Shown: positions 1 to 9,788, numbered from the stretch's first letter. The stretch is 20,163 nt of DNA from Fragilaria crotonensis (GCA_022925895.1 JAKSYS010000832.1:1-20163); one strand, 5' to 3'. Translations and numbers: made by a program. The notes: a model not told the origin generated them from the letters alone.

Positions 1-609
1 AATATGATGTACAGTACGGAGTACCATACCATAAAACTAGTACTGTAGTACCGCCGAACTGAAACAGTGGTAGGGAGCCCGTCTGGTGTCCCCTTTTCGA
101 GCCGGTCAATCTTTTATTTGCGTAGCTTCTACATCACTGTCTATACGAATACCATCCAGAGATGAGATTCTGGAGGTATTTTTTTATCCCATGAAAAGTA
201 CTTGTACATGGTTGGCTGATAACTGATAACGCATTTAATTTCACGAAGTCGATTTATTCAGAACGTTTGACCGGCTCGAAAAGGGGACATAGACGGGTAC
301 TTGTAGTGGAGTACAAAGTATTCGAGAGTCTGTGCAGTCTCCAACGCCTTGCAGGCACCCTGTTACCCTTTTACCTGCCGTACTCCATCAGTATTCATAT
401 ACTACCTGGTACTACTACCGGTAGTCATACGTCATACGGTAGGACGAAAGCAGGTCCACATAAATCCCCTCCCTCATGCGGTCATGCGGACCTCCCGACG
501 AGAGGACTACGGAAGACATTAGCTTCCAGTCTATTCACTACCCACTACGCCAGGACCAGCATAACTATCAGCACGGGTAAACTTCCTTATCACCTGGCTT
601 ACAACGAGT
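1..609. other. Noncoding spacer downstream of eIF5B
   Basis: No credible gene is seen on either strand. The longest open frame (267-617, plus) starts at TTG, has low-complexity composition and matches no family I know. The first 60 bases and the stretch around 380-440 are rich in GTA/TAC trinucleotides, as in other spacers of this window. The eIF5B stop codon lies at 610-612, so the right end of the spacer should hold its 3' untranslated region. The only clear structure is the inverted repeat at 87-109/267-289, listed separately. Confidence 0.7.
87..289. repeat. Inverted repeat, 23-bp perfect arms
   Basis: Positions 87-109 and 267-289 are perfect reverse complements over 23 bp. The similarity continues outward after a 1-2 base mismatch: CCCGTCT at 78-84 pairs with AGACGGG at 291-297, giving arms of about 31-32 bp around a spacer of about 157 bp. 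The arms are far too long to be chance. This could be a small fold-back or MITE-like element of about 220 bp (78-297). I see no convincing target-site duplication outside the arms, so the type of element is open. Confidence 0.75.
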
Positions 610-3600
610 TTAAATAATGTTGAAAACTTTCTTGAGCTTGACCACAAGGCGCCAGTCCTCTGTTTCCAGCTTGTCCTTGAAGTTCTCTTTTAATGCGTCA
701 ATTGAGGCACGGGTCAGAGTTGAATACAAGCTGTGGGAGGCGTCAAACTGACGGCCGTAGGTAATGTTTGGATTCGACTCGTTCACAATTTTGACAGCAA
801 CCGACATTCCCTTGCGAGCGGTATCTTGCTCTCGTCCGTTGCTCTCAATTGACATTACTTTGCCAACATGGAGACCACTAAGGGCAGGGACACACAGGGG
901 TGTGCCAACCTTTAAGATTCCTTCGACAACTTCGCACCCGACGATGATTGGATCCTTTTGATTGAAGACATGTTGTGGGAGAATCTTGATGATACTAGGG
1001 AAGACAGCGATCCTGAAGGATCATGATAGGAAAGGAGTGAGCAATACAACAGCAGCAGCGACGCCATCGCCAACCCGAATCTCACTTACTCAGCAGCTTC
1101 TGCACGTCTCTTTTCACTTAATTCATCCATGAATCTCGTAAATTGATCGAACAGATGATAGATGATGTCAGCGGTGAAAATTCTGACATTCATCTCCGCG
1201 GCATGTTCTCTGGCTTCCTTCTCGACCTCAACGTCGAATGCTAGGATGGTGGCAAACTCGGGCATGCCCTTCTCATTCATGATGGAAATCTTCGTCACAT
1301 CACGCTTGTGGACGGTTCCAATACCAATGGCACTGACAGGGATCGGCGGCTTGGTCTCTTCGCGCAAGAATTGTAATAGCGCCTCCAAGGCACCGAGAGT
1401 CGATGCTTGAACCCTGACACCCTTTTTGTCTGTGCTAAGCTTAGCCTTCAGCTCTGTCAAGTCCGACATGACTTCGGACTTAATATCTTCCTCTTCATCA
1501 TCAGGACCCACCACCATAACTGGTGTACCAGCCATTACCTTGTCTAGGTTGTTACCGATTACCTTGACACCAAGCGCCCCTTTCACCTTCTTGTGATGGA
1601 TGTACTCGGATTTGATGCGCATTTCACGACTGGGAGGGGGAGTAAGCAGCCCGCGAATTTCGGTGACAATGGGTCCATCGAGCGTGCAAAAGACAGCTTT
1701 ATCACCTTCCTTCAAGTACCCGTTCACGACAAGTACGTCCACCGTCATACCAAGACCATCGATAGCCTTGACTTCGAGTACGGTGCATTGAAGATTGGCG
1801 TGCCACATCAGCTCCTTCCACACCTTTTTCTGTGCCATTTGACATAACAGCAGAAGCACATCCTGAACACCTTCGCCGGTGACACCCGAAGTCGGAACTA
1901 ACGGAATAAAGTCAGTGCTCTCCCAGTCATCCTCTCCCATTTCCCAATACAAATTTGAATTAACTCCTTGTTCCATGAGTTGCACCTTGGCATCTTGTGT
2001 GCGGGAGCGGAACTCCTGTATGGTTCCCTCAGGTTGCTCCTTTAAGGCGTCGCGAATAGGCGTATCTTTGCACGTCTTCCACGCGTAACACCGATCGACC
2101 TTGTTCAAGGCAACCACGAACGGAACGTGGCGGGCAACCAACATGTTCAAACTCTCTATCGTCTGCTGCTCAAGACCGTGCATCAGATCGATGACCAGAA
2201 TGGCAACATCACAGAGCGAGGACCCACGAGATCGGAGGTTTGTGAAGGACTCATGCCCCGGTGTATCGATGATTAGCATTCCAGGCACAGTAATCTCGAA
2301 CTTCTCAGTGGCATTGAGTTTTTGTGTCTGAGTTTCTAACGTGGACTTCTCGAAGAATGTAGCGCCGATTTGTTGGGTAATACCGCCAGCTTCGCCTTCT
2401 TGGACATTTGTTTTTCGAATCTTATCTAGGAGGGTAGTCTTTCCTGTATCGACGTGTCCCATGATTACGACGACTGGACATCGAAGATCATCGCGAGAAC
2501 GAGCATCAAGGTTTGCTTTTTCTTGTTCAAGCCGTTTTCTTTTTCCCTCTACACGCTTCATTTCAACAAGTTGTGCCTGGTAGTTCAGCTCGCTCTGTGC
2601 CGCCTCCATCTCGGCACGCTTCTCAGCCTCGATTCTATCGCGCTCAGCACGCTCCAGACCAAGTTGTCGCAATCTCTCTTGTTCTGCTTTCTTTTCTTTT
2701 TCGATCAAGTCCTCGTCATCATCTTCGTTGATTGTGACCTTCTTGAGACGTTTCGTCAGATCTTTGAACTTGTCATCGTCACTGTCGGAAGCATCCCAAT
2801 CATCACCAGAGCCGTCGTCTGCGTCCCAATCGTCGGCATCGTCTTCCAATTCTGGCTTTTCATCTTCCATTTTCGAAACTGATACAGGCTTCACAGGTGC
2901 CTTGAGTGGCTCCACAGCGTCATCATCATCAGCTTCGTCCTCCCAGTCGTCTGGCGCGTCGTCCTCTTCCTGCTTCTTGGTTTCTTCCTGTTTACGTTGT
3001 GGCCCACGCCCCTTTCCTTTCTTTCTTGTCTCGTAGACTACTTTTTGCTTCTTAGGTGCCTCAACTTCCTCCGTCGATTCTCCTTGTTTCGCTTGGCCGT
3101 CTGTGGGAAGCATGCCGGCTAAGCGCATCGCTTCCAGACGCTGTTCCGTCAGCTTTGCCTTCTGCTTCTGAGCTTTGGTCATGTAGGTTCCTTCCTTCTT
3201 CTGGCGTTCCACCTTTTCACGTTGCTTTTGTTTCTTTCGTTCCCTTTCCTCTTCTCTCAAACGCTCCTCCTCTTCCTCCTTGCGGCGTTCTTCGTCTATT
3301 CGGGCCTGTTCTTCTTCTTGCAATTTTCGAATTCGTTCTTCTTCTTCTTGTTGTTTGCGGAGACGTTCGGCAACCAATCGACCGGCTGCTGATGGCTACA
3401 CGGAAAATCGTCATGCAAAAGCACATAGAGTCACACAAGTATGCAATGGATTAAGACACGCGAGGTTAGTTTCAACATCGTGGAAGTGGCATTATTGAAC
3501 CCATTCGCCACGACATGACAACAAATCTCACCTTTTTGGCGGCAGGAGCCTCATCCCCACCAGCCTTGTTGGCTGGCTTCTTCTTTTTCTTCTTCTTGTT

Positions 3601-3846
3601 TGCAGCCGCCTTTTCACCATCATCACCCGCAAGACCTTGAGACGCCAAGAATGCCGCGGCTGCGTCCACTACCTCCGGTTCCTTCGAAACGGCTGCTGGT
3701 TGTTGTGCTTCTACGACTGCAACGGCCGGAGCAGCGTCAGTTGCTGCTACTTTATTCTTGCTAGCTTCTTGTTCCAAGAGAGCCTCCCAGTCATCATCGT
3801 CCGCTGCAGCGGATGCTTGCTTTTTGTTCGCCTTCTTCTTTACCAT
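610..3846 (-). CDS. Translation initiation factor eIF5B (IF2-family GTPase), three exons
   Basis: eIF5B is the cytosolic GTPase that joins the 60S subunit to the 48S complex. I read join(610..1012, 1090..3395, 3532..3846) on the complement, 1007 aa, close to the roughly 1000 aa of yeast eIF5B. Exon 1 (105 aa) starts MVKKKANKKQ and ends AAKK before donor GTGAG. Exon 2 resumes after TAG with PSAAGRLVAERL. Exon 2 ends GA before GTAAGT, and exon 3 resumes after CAG to give EIAVFP, the start of the terminal barrel region. Introns are 136 and 77 nt, both GT-AG. The G domain shows GHVDTGKTT (about residue 418), DTPGHESF (482) and NKVD (536-539). The N-terminal 400 residues are lysine/glutamate-rich and acidic, as usual for the family. 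The C-terminus (ASIDALKENF, KKVFNII) is the conserved eIF1A-binding domain IV. No defects seen. Confidence 0.95.
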
Positions 3847-4149
3847 GATGGAAGATACAACAACGTGCGTTCGTTATTTTGTGTGTTGAGATGGAGTCTC
3901 GCGTTGATACGTTGATCACTGTGCCGTCTGCCGTCTCGCAGCGTCGGATTGATCCAACCTCCAAACACTTGGCGACAATATGGAACGGTGAAGCCTGTGG
4001 GAACCACGAATCCATTCCGACGGTGGTTTGAGGTTAGGATTCTGGATTCCGTTCGGATAACGGATTCTACATGCATACGTACAGTAGCCCGAGTGCATAC
4101 ATACTACGGTAGCTGTAGTATATAGCATGTATGCGCAGCAACGGTATGT
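3847..4149. other. eIF5B upstream region
   Basis: This stretch should contain the eIF5B promoter and 5' untranslated region, because the start codon is at 3846-3844 on the minus strand. No TATA-like box stands out. The right part (about 4060-4149) is rich in GTA/TAC, like the other spacers. The overlapping short open frames on the minus strand look like chance. The region ends at the left target duplication (4150-4157) of the hAT-type element. Confidence 0.5.
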
Positions 4150-4157
4150 ATAAACAC

Positions 4158-4478
4158 CAGAGACGGGAATTTCTGAAAATATCAAACCCATGGGTACCCA
4201 CGTAAAGCTACGCTCACGGAAGTACCAGCCCAAACCCACCCAGAACCCATACGATCTACCAAGACCTACCCAAACCCACCCAAACCCAGTAGTTAGTACT
4301 GGAGTAGATGGTTATACTACTACCGGTAGCAAACATCTACTGTCATTTTTTGCAATGATTTGCCGGCCCACCCAGACCCACCCATGAAATCCTGAGCTCA
4401 CCCAAAACCCACCCTTAACCCAATGGGTTTGGGTGGGCCGTGGGTTTGGGTGGGCTGGGTCTGAAATTCCCGTCTCTG
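4158..4478. mobile_element. Non-autonomous hAT-type DNA transposon (MITE), complete
   Basis: The 321-bp element begins CAGAGACGGGAATTTC (4158-4173) and ends with its exact reverse complement (4463-4478), a perfect 16-bp terminal inverted repeat. It is flanked on both sides by the perfect 8-bp duplication ATAAACAC (4150-4157 and 4479-4486). An 8-bp duplication and ends of the form CAGNG are the hallmarks of the hAT superfamily. There is no transposase coding capacity, so it must be moved in trans. Perfect ends and duplication suggest a recent insertion. It sits between the 5' side of eIF5B and the 3' end of the PAP/fibrillin gene. The interior is dominated by CCCACCC/GGGTGGG repeats. Confidence 0.88.
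4228..4460. repeat. Subterminal CCCAAACCCACCC repeats inside the hAT-type element
   Basis: The motif ACCCAAACCCACCC and close variants recur at about 4228-4250, 4265-4290, 4369-4384 and 4400-4422 in C-rich orientation. They then switch to the G-rich orientation (GGGTTTGGGTGGG, twice) at about 4425-4460. Tandem subterminal motifs in hAT elements are commonly binding sites for the transposase zinc-finger domain; that role is inferred here. The G-rich part has enough G3 runs with short loops to form a G-quadruplex. Confidence 0.75.
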
Positions 4479-4716
4479 ATAAACACTCGTATTACAGTGC
4501 TACGTATGCCAAGTACTCCAAACTGCAACTGAATGCAGTATCGTATGATACGTACACCGTCGTAGAAAAAAGAGATCACGAGGCATTCATTCGTCGGGGA
4601 AAACAACGAGCCGAACGCAGCGACTCAACAGCAAACTACAAGAAATACTGGTAGGAAAAGACCTGCGAGATTGCCATACATTAAAGTTGCTAGCGATTGA
4701 CCCGAGAAGCATGCCT

Positions 4717-5607
4717 TTAAAACCATTCTGGATCGGATCGAACGTTGACGGCTACAAAGTTTTGTTGTGTCCGAAGAATGCGCATGCGCTCGTCCAGAAA
4801 GAGGATCCTAGCTTTTCCAAAGGGTGCGGTCAAAGGTCCTTCGATAAGCAACGGTGCTTGCTGTAGTATGCTAACCGGCAGTCCGTTGGTTTGAAGGGCA
4901 TCAATCCACGCCGCTGGGTCTGCTGCAATTGAAGCGCCATCCTTATTGTTGCCATCGTCCGCAACGAGCTCAATACCCGACACATCCAAATTCAAAAGTA
5001 GTGGATCCGTCGGAGATGCGGTCGCCTTCGTACATACCTTTTGCAATATCCGCGATTCAGACGTTCCTGAAAACGGCAAGAAATCCGCCCATTCAGGTCT
5101 TTTCCATTCAATCACATTCTTGACGTAGGGTGGAGTGCAGTCTTGACCAATGCGTCCCAGTTTGGCGGTTGGTATCGATGCTAATGAGGTTATATCAGGT
5201 GCATCAGTATATACCAACGTCCATTTGCCGCAAATGTTGGGTCCGGGTATGTAGGTTGTCGTGTCATAGTATGGCGAGGCGGGTTCCGTTGTTGGGTTTA
5301 ACGCAGCCAACTGGTCAATGATGGCAATGGCTTCTTGCCGCTTGGAGCGAGATGCGTCGAATCCACGATTTGTCACTTCACCCAGGCTGAGGATCTCCGT
5401 TTGGAGACGAAGAATCAACTCCGACTCTGCCGTCGCTTCTTGATCATCAACGATTGATGAGGTAGAACTGAGAGGTCGATTGAGGACAATGCATCGTTCC
5501 TTGCTCTGGTTACATGCAATAAAAGACTGGACAGGGGTCAATATGCCGAGAAGGAGAGTGGCAATTAACATGGTCACTGCTGTGCTCGTTCTTGTCGTCA
5601 TGGACAA
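4717..5607 (-). CDS. Plastid lipid-associated protein (PAP/fibrillin family)
   Basis: Single-exon gene of 296 aa. PAP/fibrillins are lipid-binding proteins of plastoglobules and thylakoids, linked to stress and lipid or quinone handling. The family signature is visible: LNPTTEP (about 103-109), the lipocalin-like start CGKWTLVYTDAPD (126-138), GRIGQ (151-155), and the C-terminal strand pair ARILFLDERMRILRTQQNFVAVNVR (266-290). Residues 1-28 form a hydrophobic signal peptide ending VQS, followed by F29. This is the diatom motif for targeting across four plastid membranes, so the mature protein should be plastidic. Residues 30-60 would be the transit region. The gene is divergent from the methionine-rich gene at 5909, with about 300 bp between them. 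The exact fibrillin subclass cannot be told from sequence alone. Confidence 0.85.
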   Translation of the reverse strand: MSMTTRTSTAVTMLIATLLLGILTPVQSFIACNQSKERCIVLNRPLSSTSSIVDDQEATAESELILRLQTEILSLGEVTNRGFDASRSKRQEAIAIIDQLAALNPTTEPASPYYDTTTYIPGPNICGKWTLVYTDAPDITSLASIPTAKLGRIGQDCTPPYVKNVIEWKRPEWADFLPFSGTSESRILQKVCTKATASPTDPLLLNLDVSGIELVADDGNNKDGASIAADPAAWIDALQTNGLPVSILQQAPLLIEGPLTAPFGKARILFLDERMRILRTQQNFVAVNVRSDPEWF

Positions 5608-5908
5608 TCCACTCCAATTCCACCGTCAAGTGCCCAAAGTTGTGTTCTCAAACCTCATTGCAAAAAGTTGTCCGTGGTCTGATTTTTCTAAATTCCAAAG
5701 CACAGCCAGCATTCATTTCGGGATTCAACATGGAAAGCAAAAACTAAAACAGACAACAAGTCACGGTGGCTTTAATCTCTTATTTCAACCACGTGGAACT
5801 GGGGAAATGATGGCGGAGTGTGGTGGCAGTTTTTGACACAAGCGCGACAGCATCAGCCATAAAAATTAAACAACCCTTTCACCCCAAAAGTCTTACATCT
5901 CGGCCATC
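5608..5908. promoter_or_regulatory. Shared divergent promoter region
   Basis: The 301-bp gap separates the start codons of two divergent genes, the PAP/fibrillin gene (minus, ATG at 5607) and the methionine-rich protein gene (plus, ATG at 5909), so it must hold both promoters. No TATA box or recognised operator is evident. An A-rich run (AAAAATTAAAC) lies at about 5862-5872, roughly 40 bp before the plus-strand start. Confidence 0.4.
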
Positions 5909-6860
5909 ATGAAGTTTGTTAGAATCGTCAGTCTCATTAGTCTGCTGGTCTCGGTACGTTGATCCATTAACATGATGACCATGAGCTATCCTAATATTAT
6001 CAACCAACATGTCATACTCGCTTACCTTCACCACATCTGATCAATCCTACTCTCAGCCGGCATGCGCTCAATTTGGTGTAGCTGGCGGTCGCAAGAAGAA
6101 AGTCGGCACGTCGTTTCAAGAACTCAATGAAAAGGTCAAAGCAGAAGGAACAGGTGCTGCAGCAGCAGCTGGTGGTGCGGGAGCTGATGACCTTGCCAAA
6201 CTTCAAGAAATGATGGCCAAAGCCTTTGAAGATCCTGCCGCACTCGAAGCCATTAATCAATTGAGTTCAGGACTACAAGATGTTATGGAAGAGTTGGGAA
6301 AGATGGATCCTGAAGCTCTTCAAGCGCAAATGGAGCAAGCAATGAAGTTAATGACACAGGGCGATATCATGGATGCTGTGATTTCGAAGAAGGATGAAGT
6401 CTTGGCTAGCTTGGAACAAACCGGCTTGGTGCCGCCAGCGGAATTGGCAAAGTACAAGGCAGACCCTGCTTATTTTGAGGAGCAAATGAAAGGCGCATTT
6501 GACCAAATGAAGGGATTGTTTGAAAATCCAGATTTACTTAAAACTGCATCCGAAGCCATGAAAGGAATGCAGGAGGCCATGTCGGATCCCCTCCTTACAA
6601 AAATGCAAGAATTGCTCATGGCTGACAGCGTGTCAGAGGTCGAGATTGAGGAATTGCGATTGTCTTTCCTCCAGAATCCAAACTGGATGCAAGATAACCC
6701 ATCCATGGCAATGTTCCAGGGTCTTTCAGAAGAAGTGAAGGATGCAAGAAAGTTTAAGAATGGTTTTCTCGAGGCCCGGAAATCTATTACTGACATGATG
6801 GGTGGCATGGGAATGGGTATGAATGTCGCTGCTGGTGGAGCTGGCGTCGGCGAACTCTGA
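5909..6860 (+). CDS. Secreted or organellar Met-rich, STI1-like helical protein (function unknown)
   Basis: I read join(5909..5953, 6057..6860), 282 aa, with a 103-nt intron (donor GTACGT, acceptor CTCAG). Exon 1 encodes only MKFVRIVSLISLLVS. Joined to exon 2 it gives ...LLVSPACAQFGVAGG, a textbook signal peptide with cleavage after ACA (residue 19). An unspliced reading starting inside the intron (ATG at 6009) lacks this and is rejected. The mature protein is alpha-helical and rich in Met, Ala, Glu and Lys. It contains repeated segments such as LQEMMAKAFEDPAALEAI and MKGLFENPDLLKTASEAM, which resemble STI1/DP co-chaperone modules (helices with Asn/Asp-Pro turns). It ends in a Gly/Met-rich tail. 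QF after the cleavage site makes plastid targeting possible, but ER or secretory location fits as well. I do not recognise an orthologue. Confidence 0.8.
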
Positions 6861-6971
6861 AAAACATGATAGCCTAGATTACTCAGTGTACTCTGTGATT
6901 TACATTCGATCGCATTTTTGCTCTCGTATCTTCTGGTACAGACAATTTTTTCCCTAGCACTCCGTCCTTTG

Positions 6972-9009
6972 TCATGTCGACTCTTTGGGTCCGTCTGGAA
7001 TAGGGGTCCATCCATCCAATCGATGTCTCCACTGCAGCATAACCAACATAACGAAACCTAGCCCAAAGAGGCCCGCCACGAGCGTCATGGGATGAACAGT
7101 GGGAGGAATGAAGCCCAAATCCGAAATCTTATCAGGCTGGTCGTAGAGGATGGGATCAAAACCTTGATGCGAAAGACAGTGAGGGCCCGTCCAACCTACA
7201 AAGCATTCACATTCCTTGCCTGGGCTGCATCGACCACGTTTGGGACCGCCGCAGGCACCTGCTGATTCATCGATCGCTTGCGTATTACAAGCTCCTCGCC
7301 CAGTTTGAATTCCTTTGAGGGGATGCACCTGTTGAAGGGAATGAAATAGTTAGCACACCAATGGCGAACACACGGGACAGTTTATAGGGAGCAAGACGTA
7401 CATCATCAGCAGTCTTGTAGAGCTTCTCATGTGCCTCGATAAATTTCCTTGTTGGTCGTTCAGGGGTAGAACATCCCACTTTTTGCATTTCGTTCGTTGG
7501 GTCTTGGTACACCCTAACCCAATTGATCTTGTACTCCGGCGGACCTTCAGCATTTGTCACCATATCACAGAAGCCTTCCGAGAAACCACATGTGTCTTGC
7601 CACCTCGTGGATCTACACCTATAGTTTTTGCATGGACAAGCGCCAGGGCATGTTCTGGGGAAGCCCCATTGTTTGGATACGGCGGTATTGAGGAGAATGT
7701 ACATGGGCTCAGATGAAATTTCTGATCCTGCGAGGATGGAAAAGTCAGTTATGATTCATCTGCTGCGGATGCATCATGACATTCATACGCGATATGCATG
7801 CTTACCTAAATCCGCCTTCACAACTCCGGTGCCATTAATGGATAGCACAAGCTCTCCGTCAAGGTACCATCGCAGATATCCATCTGTTTCATTCGATGGT
7901 AAGTCCCACTCTAATCGATAGACATGAGGCTTCGCGAAGTAGTCTGCATCCAGCTGTCGATTGAAACTAATAGCATCACTCCAATAATCCTGTCGCGCTG
8001 GATCGAATTCTCCTTTGAAGCTGTTGTAGTTGCCGTAGAAGTTAATATTCAGTGAAGAGTTTGCACCGCCCTTAAGCCCCTCATACCACTGTCCTGGTCC
8101 AGGCCAATTTCCGTCACCCGGTCGATTTGCCGGTCTACCGGGCGCCACTTGGTACGATGCGCTCATGAATGGTTGGCCGACGGATGATTGCAAAAAAGGA
8201 CCTTCATTTGCCCGCGTCGGTCCAGGTTGTACTTCAAATATGTCAATCTCTGGCGCCCCACGGCCCAGTCTCTTCTCCATCCCGTAGTGAGCAATGTTGG
8301 CACACCCGCTAATCAATTGCGCGGTCCTACTTTTGGTCGTGCACGTCGTTGAACTCCATGGCCACACGTGTTCAGATGAGGCAACGTAGGTGTGTCTGGC
8401 GAGGTTCCCCAGCATCCAAAACGCTGGCCAGAGTCCCCCAACGTCGTGTCGGCCCGGCAGGATGGCTTCGGCTTCGACAATACCGCCCGTGAAGCAAAAT
8501 TTATTCCAAGACTGTAACATGGCCGATCTAAAGTGTTTGGTAGTGTGCGTGTTCTGTCGTTTGACATCGTCATATCCAATGACACTAGTATCGGCAGCTT
8601 CTGTGGTAATGACAAGTTCACCATCGGCGTTGGTGACGGCATTTTGTGGACTGTAATAATGCAGTGCATCGTTGGTGTAATCGTTCTTATCGAGCGCAGT
8701 CCATCTAGGATCAGATCCATCTTCAAAGGTCCGACCGGGTGTGTTGAATTCATCCGAGAAAACAAGTTGAAACGTCTTGGTGGTGACGGTTGGTATAGCG
8801 GTGGGAGTTGAAGACGGTGACGCCGATGGATATTCGGTCCAGTTCGCGGTGATGTTGACAGGAGCACGTGTTGCTGAGGGTTTCGGATCGTTGCGGATTC
8901 TCGGTACATAGGAGTCTGTACTAAGAGCATCCAAGGGTGTGTCCGGGTCGATCCAATCCGCGGCGGCGAATGGCATTATCGCGAAACACAATATTCTTGC
9001 TCCCCTCAT
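6972..9009 (-). CDS. GH16 / SKN1-KRE6-type 1,6-beta-transglycosylase with EGF-like module and C-terminal anchor
   Basis: I read complement(join(6972..7328, 7402..7727, 7806..9009)), 628 aa, introns 78 and 73 nt (donors GTAAG and GTACGT, acceptors GCAG and ACAG). The start is the ATG at 9009; the open frame extends to 9087 only through a TTG. Residues 1-18 (MRGARILCFAIMPFAAAD) are a signal peptide. The catalytic domain shows LVFSDEFNTPGRTF, SWNKFCFTGGIVEAEAILPG, LWPAFWMLGNL and the nucleophile/acid motif EIDIFE (254-259), then SEISSEPMYILLN across intron 1. Exon 3 adds a Cys-rich EGF-like module (about 524-561, ending GWTGPHC) and a membrane segment (about 591-610) with a short basic tail. This family adds beta-1,6 branches to beta-1,3-glucan; in diatoms the product is vacuolar chrysolaminarin. 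A type I protein with its active site on the luminal side is predicted. Confidence 0.88.
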
Positions 9010-9420
9010 GGTTTTGATTGGGTACGCGTATAAGATATTGCGGTTGCAAGATTCGAAGCTGTGAAGAAGGTAAACGCGTTGGCCCAACGATCAGGTTAAA
9101 GAAAGGGATCAGCTTGACCTTCGTAATCTCGATGAAAAATGAAGCGATTGGATCGAATCTACCTTCCGCGTACCTCTGTCACGCGTGGTCAAGACTTCGC
9201 GGACTTTGATTGGTACGAACGTCGTTGTTGCAATTGATTCTGCTGCGAATAGGAAGGGAAACCGCCTCCTCGTTATTCCTTGATAGATTCAGAACTACTC
9301 AAGTAGAAAACTGATGACAATGATCTACTGAGTACTCGTACTCAGTAACAATCATCAAGATTCAGAAGTTCAAACCTTCATGCATTTGATATGGGCATAC
9401 CAGGTGGTTTCAATTGGCGA
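9010..9420. other. Spacer upstream of the GH16 gene
   Basis: This stretch holds the promoter and 5' untranslated region of the minus-strand GH16 gene and the flank of the retrotransposon. No gene is seen. The one clear structure is a perfect hairpin at 9326-9347. Composition is ordinary compared with the GC-rich sequence that begins near 9420-9450, which is why I place the left edge of the retrotransposon about there. Confidence 0.45.
9326..9347. repeat. Perfect short palindrome (hairpin)
   Basis: TACTGAGTA (9326-9334) and TACTCAGTA (9339-9347) are exact reverse complements separated by CTCG; counting the C-G pair, the stem reaches 10 bp. A weaker outer pairing exists between TGATGA (9312-9317) and TCATCA (9352-9357). 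It lies about 320 bp upstream of the GH16 start codon. Role unknown. Confidence 0.6.
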
Positions 9421-9788
9421 CGTGAGCCTTTGAACGTGTTGTCACGTTGCCCCGTTGCACTACAGACTTCATACCCACCCGTCAGCGGCAGCGTAGACGG
9501 AAGGGCGTCGAACCCGGACGAGCCAGCATCATGCGTCACCCAAAAGATTCGGTGACGCGCTCGAATGAGTGTGACACGGCGACACGGCCCCGCCTAGTGG
9601 ACTACGTGCAAGCTACGGGAAAAAGAACATTTGGCACTTGAACAGAAAAACATCTATTCGCTCACGAGCTCATTGTTGGTCGAACCAGGTCCGAGGAACC
9701 AGTACGGCAACAAGGCGAGACGACTCGCAAGCTTCATCGAGGGACCTGCTACAAGTCAGGTGTACCGATAAAGCGAACACGATAGTTT

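Noticed and set aside
267-617. 116-codon open frame on the plus strand
   Set aside because: Starts at TTG within the arm of an inverted repeat, has no family resemblance, and ends where the eIF5B frame ends on the other strand.
1086-1090. Stop codon ending the long eIF5B frame, suggesting a truncated protein
   Set aside because: The stop is in an intron: donor GTAAGT at 1089 and acceptor CAG at 1013 restore the frame to the conserved C-terminal domain ending at 610.
3916-4239. 107-codon minus-strand frame upstream of eIF5B
   Set aside because: Runs across the end of the hAT-type element and its target duplication, so it is a chance frame.
4228-4460. Telomere-like or CRISPR-like repeat array
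   Set aside because: The CCCACCC/AAACCC units are irregular, lie between perfect TIRs and switch orientation, which fits subterminal transposon repeats.
8313-8930. 205-codon frame on the minus strand inside the GH16 gene
   Set aside because: It is a shifted-frame shadow of exon 1 of the GH16 gene, whose own frame carries all catalytic motifs.
9447-9641. Short Arg-rich frame in the retrotransposon leader
   Set aside because: Only 64 codons, no similarity to any retroelement protein, and its codon pattern is not distinct from the leader.
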